Source: Colocasia esculenta
Lineage: Eukaryota > Streptophyta > Magnoliopsida > Alismatales > Araceae
Length of the DNA stretch: 64,000 bases
Reading direction: 5' to 3'
NCBI GenBank assembly: GCA_014218235.1
Contig: CM024766.1
Location: 67,693,207 to 67,757,206, forward strand
The position numbers and the translations under genes were made by a program. Numbering within the stretch: position 1 is the stretch's first letter; every line of letters begins with the position of its first letter. Under the pieces are notes generated by a model. The model saw nothing but the letters and a program-made list of their open reading frames with translations, did not search any database and had not been told where the DNA came from. Below, in pieces: positions 10,894 through 23,234 of the stretch.

Positions 10894-13800
10894 TGCGACG
10901 ACCCTCTTTATACCGTATGATTATACCAATCCACGTCGGTATATGAACGTCATCACAGTGGGACATTTACCCAAACAATAACATACGATTGAGATGCTCA
11001 TAAATACAAATACAGAGTAGCAGAAGCAAAAGAACTACTTGTCTTCATTTTATCATCCACATTTAACATACATGATTCAAATGACAATTTAAAGATAACT
11101 AAAATCCATGTAAATAAAGTGCTAAAAAAATCAGATTACATAGCTTGTCCACAATTACATAATAGTTCCATTACAATGCCTCAATTACATACAATGAAGC
11201 AAAATGTCACGATGACGACTCCACCAGGCTACTCACCACGCTCGGAGTCACTCTCCACGGTCTCCTCTAACGATGTAGGGTCACCAACTAAACCTGTACG
11301 CCGAAGCAAGGAATGAGTCTAAAAGACTCAGCAAATAACACCACACACCTCATACATGCAAATCACAGTAGGTTTTTCATTCCAATTTGCAAAGCAAAAC
11401 ATATAGCATGCTTGGACATTGATAAGGACAACCTATCATGATGATTCTACAAACTTTAAAACACATGGTACATGATTTAAGCCATTCCAAATAATATCCT
11501 ATCACATACTTTCTACTCATGTAATCACATGAAAGCTACATTTCAAATGAGGCTATAACATGGAAGCAACCAAACATGGGATTTTGCATATATAAAAGAA
11601 CATTTCTATCATGGTTTCTACACATTCTTGCATATGTAATTTATCATTTCATACACATTAACGTTGCTGTTTGTGCATACTTTAGCAATTCACATCCTAT
11701 TGCATGAGAGCTACAATTCCAATTAATTACAACACGATAGCAATTAAACATGAAATTGTTCACACAATGCAAGAAATGCTCCTAGCATGGATTCTACGTA
11801 TTTTTACACATAAAAACCTTTTTATAAACCCTTTAGGTTGCTGTTATAACATAATTTCACATTAACATATCATGGACCACAATTTCACAATTAACATATT
11901 GTTTCACATGTTTACACAATTACTCATTCACATAGTTCTCTTTTACACATTGCATATTTACACAGGTTCACACTACCCATTTACACATAATCACATTCAC
12001 ATTTCACAATTTAGTGCCATGACACATAGTCCAAACCACCATTAGAAGGACACATCACATAACACATACACATAGACGTCACCTAGGCAATACAGTGACG
12101 ACTCTTGGACTGCGCAGACCGGGAGAACAAGTCTCCACCCTAACCAGTGGTACTTGTCCACCTCCAGGATTTCATCCTAATGACCTTAGGATCTTAACAC
12201 ATTGAACCTTCCCATGGAGACTTTTCTATGGTACGGTTCCACGGCCCTCTATGGAAGCAGTGTCACACAGGCACACATTTTTACACATTACACATTTCGA
12301 TTTTTAACACCATATTACACATGTCTTTACATTCTCTCACTTATGCACATGGCTCTGTTTTCCTAATCATGATACTATTTGTTGACAGAAATCAAACACT
12401 CAGTAGCTCACATTAATCAGGTTGGCAATCACATTATCAACTCATATTCATGATAGCATGCATTTGTCACATGTTTTCACATGGAAATTTCATAATACAC
12501 TTTACAGTTATCCAAATATCACGAAATTTTAACCACACACATGACCTCACATACAAATTTCCAGATTTTTCTGTGTCATATTACATTTATAGAAATTAAA
12601 ACATTCAATTGCATGCCATTCATAATTCAATTTATCTTGGAACATAACATGAATATCCAGTTTGATAGTTCACAGCCCTGAACCTAACATACACATCATC
12701 ACAGGAATTTTCCCAGATTTATTGCACAACACACAATTTACTGTAATTTACAAATCCTATGCATGTCTTCTATTTCCAACAAAAATTTACAGTAAATCCC
12801 ACAATATGGAAAAATTCTTAAAATTTTAGGGCATGGACTGATATGCATACACACGGTTTAGAAAAAATTTAGGGCATTCATTCCTCGGGATCATGTAGAC
12901 AGTAGGTAATCATGCATAATCATTTCCAAACATGTATTTCAATAAATCTAACAAATCATGCCATTCATCAAAGACACAGAATATTCCACAGCATCACATT
13001 GTCTATTTTACATAACATATACGATTACATTATATCCTCAGGCAAAAACACTTCGGAAAATAAATCGTTATACAAGGGAGAACAACTCACTGTTCGGCCC
13101 TGACGAACTTAACGGCACAGTCTGTCCGTTAATGGAGCTTAACGCAACATCGTTGGCGCCGTTAATTGAAGATCTTAATGGCAAGGGGTCTTGCCGTCAA
13201 GTTCAGGTCTGTGCAAGAACACAGACCCGAGCTCCAAAAGAAGGAGAAATGTGAGGATCCAGGACACGAGGAAAATCTGTAAAATGGTAAAACCCACTAG
13301 ACACCTACATGGACAAGTGAATGGTTAATTACTTTTTAAAAACCTCCAAAGGGATCTAAGTTGCTGTTGAAGCTCCCTTGGGCAGTCCCAAGAAGCCTCC
13401 AAACTCTTCTTGCTCCGGGTTCTTGGTCGAGTGCAAGCTTCAGTCGAGGTGTGGGGAAGCCTTCCCCAATGTCCAGCTCCCTCCTGGTAGCAGTGGATCG
13501 CGGGAAGAAGCCTTCAGTCGTCGGATTCAAGCTGCCAAGTTCAGTTTTCCTCCAGTTTTTGGGCTAGGGTTTCTCTCCTTCTTGAAAGAAGTCAAGAGAG
13601 TTCTTCTGGTGCAGAAAGGGTTTAGTTTATAGTAGAGGGGTTTGGGATATTCGCGGAGGGGTGATGTGAAGGCCTGATAGCCGTTTGGGGACATCTCCCC
13701 AATGGCTGGGCTTGCTGCCCCCGGAATTTCGGGGTCTGCAACGCATGCAGGTCAGAGATATAACGTCCACATCCATGGCCGTTGACTTAAGTATTAGCGT

Positions 13801-14099
13801 CCATCGAGGTGGACGCTGACTCATCATGGACGTCCATCCATGTTGATGCCAATTTGGCCCTTCGACCAGAACTTAAAACATGCAGGAACCATGCTAACGT
13901 TTACATATACATACATGCCATATATATACTATCATGTACACACTACCACCATGCAATTCATACACTATTTACAACTAATTATACACATGCACACATAAGT
14001 ATAACTAGTTAATACGTACGTAGATATGTACATCTATGCATACTCAAGCATGAATATTTACACGTAATAAAGTAATACAACAAAATTCGAGGGCCTTAA
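10894..14099 (-). repeat. B LTR copy 1 (3' LTR of B1)
   Basis: On plus it runs from TGCGACGACC to GGGCCTTAA, where one base is missing from the usual CCTTACA end. It is rich in CACATT/TTACACA words (about 11340-12640). The gene-like text near 13080-13860 is LTR sequence: the same text is in all three copies. A minus-strand TATA candidate lies at 13626-13631. It is flanked by the GTCAC duplication on the left and the B1 PPT on the right. Confidence 0.9.
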
Positions 14100-14110
14100 C
14101 CCTTCCCCCT
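14100..14110 (-). other. B1 polypurine tract
   Basis: The minus strand reads AGGGGGAAGGG directly before the LTR start TGT(T)AAGG. B2 has the homologous AAGGGGGAGAGGG at 32176-32188. Confidence 0.75.
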
Positions 14111-14914
14111 AAAGAAACTTCGACCTCGAAGTTTAAACAAACTACTCAAACAAACGGGGATACTTCTCTTCATCGCATCCTCAAGCTCCCAAGTAGCCTC
14201 CTTCGCGAGAAGTTCCGCCATAGAACTTTCACCGAACACAATACCCTTGTTCCGGAGATGGATGAACTTCCGGTCAAGAATAGCTACTGATTGCTCCACA
14301 TACGACAGATCTGGCTGAATCTCCACTGGCTCGTGACTAATCAGCTACTGGTTGCTCCACATACGACAGATCTGGCTGAATCTCCACGATGGCATCTCGG
14401 ACATACTTCTTGAGCATAGAACGTGGAAAACAAGATGAACACTAGCTAAAACTGGGGGTAAAGCTAGCTCATATGCCACCCTGCCCAGCGTCTGATAATC
14501 TTATACGGGCCATGAATCGAGGGCTCGCTTACTATGCCTGCCAACCTGATGGAGCCATACCATACTCGCATGAAGCTGTTGTTGTATGCGAACTCCACCC
14601 AAGGTAAATGATGCTCCCAATCATCCTTCCAATCCAGTACACATGCTCTCAACATATCCTCGAGCGTCTGGATAGTCCTCTCGGACTGTCCATCTGTCTG
14701 GGGATGAAACGCCGAACTGAGCTTCAGCTCCGAACCTAATGCATCCTGAAGACCTTTCCACAACCTCGAAGTAAATCTCGGATCTCGATCCGAAATGATG
14801 ACTTCGGCACACCATGCAATCTATAATGCTACTGACATACAATCTAGCTAAACTCTCAACGACTGCTTCTTCTTCATAGGCAGAAATGCGCAGTCTTCGA
14901 GAATCTATCTACAA
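14111..14914 (-). pseudogene. B1 integrase C-terminal half and chromodomain-like tail, broken
   Basis: Minus-strand pieces read AEQFARRL-like tail, REEATWELEDAM (about 14150-14230), and the integrase core (RTIQTLEDMLRAC, HLPWVEFAYNNSF, about 14580-14840). Compared with B2, about 236 bp are missing at 14549/14550, removing the segment between the core and the C-terminal domain. The 61-bp stretch around AGCTACTG.TTGCTCC is duplicated in tandem (14282-14325 and 14343-14387). This copy cannot encode an active integrase. Confidence 0.85.
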
Positions 14915-15760
14915 CTACCCAAATCGAGTCATGCCCCTTCTAGATCGAGGCAAACCCGAAACAAAGTCCATCGTGACAGCCTCCCACTTCCATACTAGGA
15001 TCTCCATCCTTTGCATGAGGCCGGATGGTCGCTGTCGCTCGGCCTTCACCTGCTGGCATACTAAACACCAGGATACATAGTCTGCCACATCCCTCTTCAT
15101 GCCGGACCACCAAAAGGACCTCTTTAAATCTTGGTACATCTTAGTGTTACCCGGATGAATAGAGAATCTCGACCAGTGAGCCTCCGTTAACACATGCTCA
15201 CAGACATCTACCAAATCAGGGACACACACACGGTGATGGAATCTAACCACATCGTCCTCATCACGAGCAATGCCTGCCTTGCCCACTAACTCTAGGAGTC
15301 TAGGGTCGGCTTTCTGTTGCTCGATCACCTCATCCAAAATCGAGGACCTAAGGGCTAACTGAGCTACAAAAGCCTGGCATAGCGATGGCTCTAACTCAGT
15401 CAACGCGCAAGCTGCATCCTCCAACATCTTCCAGTCCTGCTGGAGAGATGGTCTCTTCCTGCTCAGAGCATCCGCTACGACATTCGCCTTCCCAGAGTGA
15501 TACTGAAGGTCAAAGTCATAGTCCTTCAAGAACTCAATCCATCTTCTCTGCCTCAAGTTTAATTCCTTTTGGGAGAAAAGATACTTCAAGCTCTTGTGGT
15601 CGGTAAACACCTCAAATCTGACACCATAAAGATAGTGCCTCCAGATCTTTAGTGCATGAACCACTGCTGCGAGCTCCAAATCATGAGTCAGATAGATCTT
15701 CTCATGCTCCTTCAACTGACGAGAAGCATAAGCCACTACCCTTCCTTGCTGCATTAGCAC
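14915..15760 (-). pseudogene. B1 RNase H and integrase N-terminal region
   Basis: An open stretch of 281 codons begins in RNase H (VVAYASRQLKEHEK, FEVFTDHKSLKYL) and continues through the linker VADALSRKRP into the integrase zinc-binding domain (IHPGNTKMYQDLKRSFWWSGM, then CLVCQQVKAE). It ends in the integrase core start WKWEAVTMDFVSGLP. It is nearly identical in sense to B2, except that the second core part is out of frame. RNase H would remove RNA from the RNA-DNA hybrid; integrase joins cDNA ends to the target. Confidence 0.87.
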
Positions 15761-16763
15761 ACAGCCTAAGCCAATCCGAGACGCATCTGTGTAGATAGCA
15801 AACCCTCTACACCGCTCGGCAAGACTAACACCGGAGCTGACGTGAGCTTAGTCTTCAACAATTGAAAACTACTCTCACACTTCTCGGACCAGACAAACTT
15901 CACTCCCTTTCTGGTGAGCTGAGTCAATGGGGCGGCGATGGATGAAAATCCCTCAATGAATCGCCGATAGTAACCAGCCAAACCCAGAAAACTACGAATC
16001 TCTGAAGGGGTCTTGGGAGTCTCCCAATCATAACTGCCTGGACCTTTGCTGGATCAACTGCAACACCAGCACCGGAGATAACATGCCCGAGGAAATGAAC
16101 CTCGCGCAACCAGAAATCGCACTTGCTAAACTTAGCATACAGCTTGTGCTCACGGAGAACCTCTAATACTACCCTCAAATGCTGACGGTGTGTGGCCTCG
16201 TCCGAGAGAGACACTCACACACAAAGCTATCTAGATACACCTAAACACCCTGTTCATGAGATCCATGAACGCTGCAGGGGCGTTGGTCAATCCGAAAGGA
16301 AGAACCAAAAACTCATAATGTCCATAACGGGATCTGAATGCCGTCTTGGACACATCCTCACTCCGAATCCTCAACTGATGATAACCAGATCGCAAATCAA
16401 TCTTAGAAAAGACTGATGCATCTTGCAACTGGTCAAACAAATCATCAATACGAGGTAAGGGATACCTGTTCTTCACAGTCACTTGGTTCAGCTTTCTGTA
16501 GTCAATGCATAACCTAAGTGACCCGTCTTTCTTCTTGACGAATAACACAGGTGCGCCCCAAGGGAAAACACTAGGGCGAATAAATCCCTTATCTAGCAAC
16601 TCTTGCAATTGCCTCCTCAACTCAACTAACTCCGCAGGTGCCATCCGATATGGAGCCTTCGAGATAGGAGAGGTGCCTGAAAGCAACTCTATGGTAAACT
16701 CTATCTCTCTATCCTGGTGGCAATCCAGACAAATCATCGGAAAGACATCTGGAAAATCCTGCA
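15761..16763 (-). pseudogene. B1 reverse transcriptase, catalytic box deleted
   Basis: Minus-strand pieces carry the RT blocks FVKKKDGSLRLCIDYRKLNQ, FSKIDLRSGYHQLRI and FLVLPFGLTNAPAAF (16231-16763), then KLYAKFSKCDFWL and the connection domain (15766-16214). Where B2 encodes FVVVFIDDVLVYS (about 34490-34525), B1 has a scrambled stretch 19 bp shorter (16201-16225). The two catalytic aspartates are therefore missing and the frame changes. B1 could not have supplied its own RT after this lesion. Confidence 0.88.
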
Positions 16764-17225
16764 CTACCTTAATCTCTGCAAGAGTAGGTGACTCATCAGC
16801 CCTGGTACTAATACCACGCTGGCAAGAAAAGCGTCACAACCCTTGTTTACCATGCGCATCGCCTTCATGGCAGAGATGACCAACTTTCCCGCCAAGTTCC
16901 TTGGCAAGGGATGAGAGAACTCATCCTCACCAGGAATGCGGAAAACAATCCTCTTTCCACGACAATCTACTAACGCATAGTGCTCCTCTAGCCAATCCAG
17001 ACCAAGAATAGCATCATAGTCCTTCATCTTTAGCAAGAAGAAACACCCTTCTAGGATTCTATCCTCAATGCACACAGGTAACGACGGAATGCACTTCCTA
17101 GTCGATACCGTACCCGCAGGGGTGTGCACAGACAAAGGGACCTCTAAATCCTCAGACTCTATGCCTGACTCTAGGGCTAACTGCCTAGCGACCGCTCGGA
17201 AATGAACGAGTGAGTGGCACCCGTA
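16764..17225 (-). pseudogene. B1 aspartic protease
   Basis: The minus strand reads SVHTPAGTVSTRKC, LKMKDYDAILGLDWLEEH and DCRGKRIVFRIPGEDE. The active-site block FDTGATHSF lies at the right end (about 17210-17245) in another frame because of a small deletion (the stretch CGACCGCTCGG replaces the B2 text). The protease releases Gag and Pol products. Confidence 0.83.
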
Positions 17226-18039
17226 TCAAACAAAACCCGAGCGTGCACACCTAGAGTAAACCGTACCTTCGGTGACATGCTCCGCCTGCTCGGCGTCCTC
17301 GCGCGCTAAAGCAAACACTCGAGCTGGGGCTCGAGGCCTTCCTGGTCTTCCTGTAGCTGGCGCTGCTGCTGCTACCGCTGCTGGGGCTGGCGCTCCGCGC
17401 TGGACTCCCTGCTGAAGTCTCGGACAATCCTTGATCTTGTGGTCGCTGCTTCCGCACTTCAAGCAGTTTCCCCCGCAATCATCCAACACTTGGAACCACC
17501 ATGTCTTCCCACATGGGGACACTCTTTCTTCACACCAGGGGACGTACAGAAGGTACTGAGTACTGCCGACTGCTACTGATCGCTGCTGTGTGTCTGGTAC
17601 ACCGCTTTCTTCTTGTCCTGCCGCTGGAACGTAGTTGCAGGTCTCTTCTGCGAAGCCTTCTTCTCTTCAAGTATTGCTCCATCTCACCCTCCTGTCTACA
17701 GGCAGCGCTAAGGGCCTCGTCCAAAGTGCGATGGTCGAACGCCACTAGCCTCGTCCTCAGTGATGGTTTCAGGCCCATCACAAACTTCTTCGCCTTTCTG
17801 CACTCACTTAGCCACAACGTGAGGTGCATACTTAGATAGTTCTGCAAACCTTGCCTCATACTCTAGCACGGTCATGGAGCCTTGAGTCAAAGAGAGGACT
17901 CCTGCTCCATCCGATCTTGAATATGCTCGGGGACGAACTTGGCCCGAAAGAGCCTCACGAACTCGTCCCAAGCAACATCAACCGCGCCGTCCTCAAACCG
18001 TGTACGTAGTAATGAAGCCCACCATACATCAGCTCTTTC

Positions 18040-18117
18040 CTGCAGTACACCGTTCATAAGCACCATCTAAACAAATCTAACTTAATAGAACATACAAACA
18101 TACAAACTAACACATAC
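18040..18117 (-). other. Candidate gag intron 2 in B1
   Basis: On the minus strand the exon ends CTTCAG, then GTATGT opens and CTGCAG closes a 78-bp segment, after which GAAAGAGCTG continues. Removing it joins ...TYMLQ to ERADVWW in phase 0, the spacing expected in Tekay Gag. B2 has the same segment with one extra base. Confidence 0.65.
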
Positions 18118-18311
18118 CTGAAGCATATAGGTGGCTAAAGTAACCTTATCCTCATCCGCACACCTAATAGCTCGGAAGATCTTTTCAATCTCCCTCATCC
18201 AACTCTCAGCTAGTAGTGGATCGCTCTCCCCTTAAAAGAGGGTGGCAGCATCCTCTTGAATCTTTCCATGATGGAAGGTCCACCATGGTCCTGAGCTGGA
18301 ACTTGAGCCTG

Positions 18312-18394
18312 CTACATCCAACAACAATTAATACACTTCAACATAATATCATACAATTAAATAAACAGACTACACTTTGATTGATTATGCTAAC
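18312..18394 (-). other. Candidate gag intron 1 in B1
   Basis: On the minus strand CTCAG is followed by GTTAGC, and 83 bp later GATGTAG precedes CAGGCTCAAG. The acceptor is a TAG-CAG tandem. Removal joins ...QLEAQ to (Q)AQVPAQ in frame. The B2 counterpart is 85 bp. Confidence 0.6.
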
Positions 18395-18565
18395 CTGAGC
18401 CTCCAACTGAGCCTGGAGTGCAGCCTGGGGTGGGCCTGCGTCTGCATGGCCTGCACCAAACCTTGCATGAACACTCCATAATCCACAGGCGGTGGCGGGG
18501 GAAGTACAGGACCCTGCGGTTCCAGGGCCTGCTGCTCCGCCCGCTCCTCACGTCTCGGTTCGTCC

Positions 18566-18573
18566 TGATCATC
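18566..18573. repeat. Left junction repeat of A3 (TGATCATC)
   Basis: TGATCATC lies between B1 gag (CTCGGTTCGTCC) and A3. The same eight bases occur at the right junction (28727-28734). The core TGATCA is palindromic, so direct and inverted readings cannot be told apart. Confidence 0.7.
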
Positions 18574-18574
18574 T

Positions 18575-21403
18575 TTATTTCCGATGAATGTAGGGCACCC
18601 AGAGTTCTTGGTGGTACATCCTGAACCACTCAGAGAGATCAAGGAGTGGTCCCTTGGAGAAAATCTGGCAGATTGGCAAGAATGAACTCTTGAGAAGATC
18701 CTTGTGACCTTTGCCCCACTGCTCTTCAGATTTGGAGTGAGCAAGAGAGAAAATTTTGGATTTTTCGGTTTTTGAAAGAGAAGTATAAGGGAAAATGGTG
18801 TGCAAATGATCTGTAAGGTTTGAAAGGGAAGGTTAATGATGGTGGCATAAGCAACTTTGGAAAGGTATTCCCTATACAGTGGGTTATGTTTGTTGTCCAC
18901 TGTGAGAGAAAACCACAAAGGAGGGTATTTTTCAGAGGAAGAGGAAGAGGTAGAAGTAAGTTTCCTCTTCTTGGAGGCAGGATTAGAAGGATCTGCCCTG
19001 TGAACATGTTCTCCCACTTTCAACACAGACATGAGGATCCCTTCCTCAAATTCATCCTTTATCTTTTCAATAAAAGGAGAATTGAGTTGAGCATGTTCAG
19101 GTATGATAGTGATGAAAGATGGGGGAGGAGTAGGATGAAGAAAAGAGTGTGAAGTAGTGTGGAGATCATCAGTTGGTCCAAGGGAGGGACCAGAGGAGGA
19201 GGAGGATGCTCCAGCTGAGGATGCTGGAGGGGCCTCAAAGATAGGGAAGGAGAAGGAATGGTGGACTGAAATGTGTAGGAGAGGAAATTGGTCTAGATTG
19301 AGGCTTCTTGAATGTTTGAGGAGCAGGAGGTGCTGTAGGAGCTGATGGTGGAGTTGGAGGAATAGGTGTGTGAGAGGGGAAGAGGAAGCTGGGGGCTTGG
19401 GTGCCAAGAGCTCTTCTGCCTCTATCTGCACAGACTCACTCTCCAATGGTCCTGATCCTTGCTCAGATGGCCCTGTTGGCCCTGCATCCTGATCAGCTGG
19501 CCCTGTTGGCCCTACCTCTTTTGATGCTGCTGCTGCTTCTGGTACTGCCGCTGGTGATGCTGCTGCTTCTGGTGATGCTGCTGCTTCTGGAGGAGGAGGA
19601 GCGTGAGCTCCAACTGCCTTGATGATATCTGAGAGCATGCCTTTCATGCTGCTCATTTTCTTGTTAAACCATTTCATAGCATTTCTGATTTGGGCCAACT
19701 CTTTGTTGGCTGAAGCTTGACTCAGAAATATAGAGTTGACATCTGACTGGAGAGAACATAATAGTTCACCTTGAACATTCAACCTTTCAATCACTGGCTT
19801 CAAGTTTATGACAATTTTCTGCTTAACCTGCCTCTCAAATGGAGAATCAGCCAGGAGAGGAACTCCAGAGGCAACCTCTTTTCCTTTCTTCTTGCCTTCA
19901 TGTTCTGGAGGAGGTTGATCATCATCTGAGCTCGAAGAGCTTGCAGTCTCCCCTTCTCTGTTATCCAAATTTGAAGAATCTCCATGCTTTTCATCCTTAT
20001 CAACATTTGGAGTTGCTTCTACTGAACCTTCTTTTGATAGCTCCCCCTCAATAGGAGCATCTTCTTCATCTGATACTTGCTCCCCCTGACTGGGAGCAGA
20101 TTCCAACACAGAATCACCTTGGGCAGCTAGGTGCTCTACCTCTACTGGAACATCTTCCATTTGTTCATCAATGTGGCCTGATGCCATAGTCTCATCTGCA
20201 ACTCTGCTACTTGTTTCTGGAGCACTTGAAATAAAAGGAATTGAATCTATGATGTCTGCCAGAATCGATGCAACTATAGTTGAGGGAAGTGGGTCCTCAA
20301 CTGGAATAATGTCCTCTGGGAGGAGATCCTCAATTCTCCTTTCTGCAAAAGTTTGAACTGATTCTTCTGGAAATCCTGAAGCTTCTACAGACGCCCTTTC
20401 TTCTTCTACTGCACTTTCAGACTGAACTTCTGCAATGGAGGGTCGTGAAGATTCTGCTGCTTCTTCAACTGTGGAGCTAAAATTGACTCCACTGGCAATT
20501 TTGGAGTCATATCCGCTGATCCCATCTCCGGATGAACAACTGAGGTGTCGATAATGATGGCTTCGCCTTCAGCAACTGAAGCCTTGAACCAGACACCACT
20601 TTCCACAGAGAAGCCACTCTTCTTCAGGTTCCTGGACCTGATTGCTTGACCCATTTTCTCTACAACTGCCCCAGAAAGATCAACACCGAAGTGTTTGAAG
20701 ATCTTGGTGAGTAGGTGGGCATAAGGCAAGAACACATTTAACTTACTCTTGGTGTCCCAAATCTGATCTCTTGCAAACTTCATTCTTTCCATTATCACTG
20801 CGGCCATATTTATCTCCTTATTCTGAATGGCCCAGTACATCATGTCCGAATCGGCCTTTGTGCAAGATGAAAACGTTGCACTTCTGGGAACTAGGATTTG
20901 ACAGACAATAAAATGGAGAAGACGATTGAAGGCGGATAGTTGATTTATATCGATCTTGCCGTCTCTCAGCTTGAATCCTGGCTCGATAATCCCTAAACCT
21001 TTCACTTGGGCATCCACAGTGTGAACCCCACTAAATCCGAAGTCTTTACATTGAACAGCATTTTCAGCAACTCAGGGTCTATTCTAATCATTGTTCCCTT
21101 TACTGAAGAGACTAGAGACCCATCTTCTTCTGTTCTCATACACACAAAAAGGCTTTACCAAATCCGATAACTGACCTCTGAAAAGGTGGAAATTTCTGTC
21201 CACTGCATCTGATTGATCAAATCTACTACGTTGCTCATTCCACTTTTCCTCAGATTAGCGACATCTACTTCTTTGTTGCCACAGAGCTTTGTCTTCACAA
21301 AAGTAAACCTCTCTTGCTGCTCAGGAGTGAGGAACTCGGCGCTGTAGCCACCCAAACTGCCGGCGATGATAGGTGCGACCATAGATTCAGGTGGGAAAGA
21401 CAA
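18575..21403 (-). pseudogene. A3 env-like / 'plant transposon protein' ORF, frameshifted
   Basis: The frame opens at MSFPPESMVAPIIAGS (21403), shifts near 21150-21030 and again near 20400, is then open for several hundred codons, shifts near 18840, and ends PYIHRK and TAA at 18575-18577. The middle part (about 20500-21017: FNRLLHFIVCQILVPRSATF, DMMYWAIQNKEINMA, PYAHLLTKIFKHFGV) resembles the 'putative plant transposon protein' domain often annotated in plant genomes. After it come an acidic, Ser-rich segment, an Ala/Pro-rich segment with repeats, and a His/Ser-rich tail. Position after RNase H matches the env-like gene of Sireviruses. No clear signal peptide or membrane segment was seen, so an envelope role is not supported here. 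Confidence 0.7.
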
Positions 21404-21745
21404 CGGAGGGTGAAGACGGAAGGTGAGGAGAAAGAATCCTCAAGAAATTTTGCAGGAAGTAGGAGGAAGATTCAAATTTGCAGAGGATTGAGATGGAGTT
21501 GTTAGGGCATCGGCTCAAGCGGCAGGATAAAAGAGGGGAAAAGGTAGACGATGAGACACGAATCGTTCTGTCAGAATTTTATGAATAAATTAATGCTACG
21601 TGGAAAGTGAGGCGCCAAGCGGCGGAGAAAACGACAAAAGGTTTTGACTATTCAAACGGACTTCAATGAGAGAGCGTTACTACAATACATTTGAATTTCT
21701 TTTGCTTATTGCCATGGAGGGAAAAATTACGTTAATTCTAAGAAT

Positions 21746-23234
21746 TTAATGTGCCACTTGTAAGCAAACTTTTATCACAAATTGCACATGCCTAATCCCT
21801 TCTAAGAGATGTAAATCTCTCTTCAGGTAAGGCTTTGTGAAAATGTCTGCTAATTGGCCATTTGTATCAATAAAGGATATTTCAATATTTCCATTTGCAA
21901 CATGATCACGAATAAAATGATATCTAACCTCAATATGTTTGGTCCTTGAGTGCTGAACTGGATTCTTGTGAGATTATGATGTAAGGCACTGGTGTACAAG
22001 GATTGATTTGATATTTAATCCAAAGTCCTCAAGCTGTTGCTTTATCCATAAGAGTTGTGTGCAGCAACTTCCAGCAGCCACGTACTCAGCTTCAGCTGTA
22101 GAAAGTGCTACTGAATTTTGTTTCTTTGAGGACCAAGATATCAAACACCCTGCAAGGAACTGACAACAACCACTGGTGCTCTTTCTATCTAATTTACATC
22201 CAGCATAGTCAGCATCAGAGTAACCTACTAGGCTAATTTCACATTGTTTTGGATACCATAGACCTAAGTCATGAGATCTTGCTAGATATCTAAATATTCT
22301 TTTCACAGAAATTAAATGTGATTCTTTAGGATCTGCCTGATATCGAGCACACATGCATACACTAAATAAAATATCAGGTCTACTAGCTGTTAAATAAGGA
22401 GTGAACCTATCATACCTCTGTAGATCTTTTGATCTACTTTCTTACCATCTTTGTCACTGTCCATTCTTGTTGATGTACTCATTGGTGTCGACAGTGGCTT
22501 GGTATTTTCGAATCCAAATTTCTTCAATAGTTCTTTGTGTACTTAGCTTGACTGATGTGAGTTCCTTCCTTTCCTTGTTTGATTTGAAGTCCAAGGAAAT
22601 AGTTGAGTTCTCCCATCATACTCATTTCAAATTCTCCCTGCATTAACTTTTCAAAATACTTGCAAAGAGATTCATCAGTAGAACCAAAAATGATATCATC
22701 TACATAGATTTGAACCAATAGGATGTGTAACTTTTGACTTTATAAAAGAGTACTATCTACTTGACCTCTACTGAAACCATGATTTAGAAGGAAAGAGCTA
22801 AGCCTTTCATACCAGGCTCTAGGTGCTTGCTTTAAACCATATAATGCCTTGTGAAGTTTGAAAACATGATTAGGAAATTCTGTGTCATCAAAGCCCGGAG
22901 GTTGTTCCACATAAACTTCATCTTTTATGAAACCATTTAAGAATGCGGATTTAACATCCATTTGAAATAGTGTCAAGTTTAAAGCAGATGCATATGCAAG
23001 TAATATTCTAATGGCCTCAAGTCTAGCTACAGGTGCATAGGTTTCATCGAAATCTATGCCTTCCTCTTGAGAATAGCCTTGAGCTACCAATCTGGCCTTG
23101 TTTCTTAAGATTGCACCAGTTTCATCCAGTTTATTTCTGAACACCCATTTGGTGCCAATGACTGGATGGTCTGATGGTCTAGGAACAAGTGACCATACTT
23201 GGTTTCTCTTGAATTGATTTAATTCATCTTGCAT
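21746..23234 (-). pseudogene. A3 reverse transcriptase and RNase H, broken
   Basis: RT starts with MQDELNQFKRNQVWSLVPRP (23234), followed by GTKWVFRNKLDE, ARLVAQGYSQEEGIDF, FQMDVKSAFLNG and LYGLKQAPRAWYERL. A frameshift near 22735 precedes the catalytic box YVDD (22695-22706) and GELNYFLGLQI. RNase H follows (YSDADYAGCKLDRKSTSG, STAEAEYVAA, 21974-22354). After a frameshift near 21975 it continues to IFTKPYLKRDLH and a stop at 21746. These enzymes copy element RNA to cDNA in the particle. The order IN before RT is copia-specific. Confidence 0.9.

Larger units (their letters stand above)
17226..18565 (-). pseudogene. B1 gag, split by A3; two candidate introns
   Basis: Minus-strand order: VDYGVFMQGLVQAMQTQA (18385-18530), intron candidate 1 (18312-18394), the MERFKRM block, intron candidate 2 (18040-18117), the Retrotrans_gag core (RADVWWASLLRTRFEDG, about 17860-18040), then EGEMEQYLKRR and the knuckle CLKCGSSDHKIKDC (about 17420-17470). 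A frame change in the AKKFVMGLKPSLRTRLV region and another near 17520 break it. The extreme 5' end (start codon at 28757-28759) is separated from the rest by A3. Confidence 0.85.

Noticed and set aside
13080..13860. Gene-like open frames on both strands (also 31140-31900 and 39350-40080)
   Set aside because: The same text occurs in all three B LTR copies at the same distance from the LTR end. It is LTR sequence, and the frames differ by indels between copies.
18385..18565. Extension of the A3 env-like frame into ...EPRREERAEQQALEPQGP
   Set aside because: This part is B1 gag text, read through the junction by chance after a frame change in the env-like ORF. It is not one protein.
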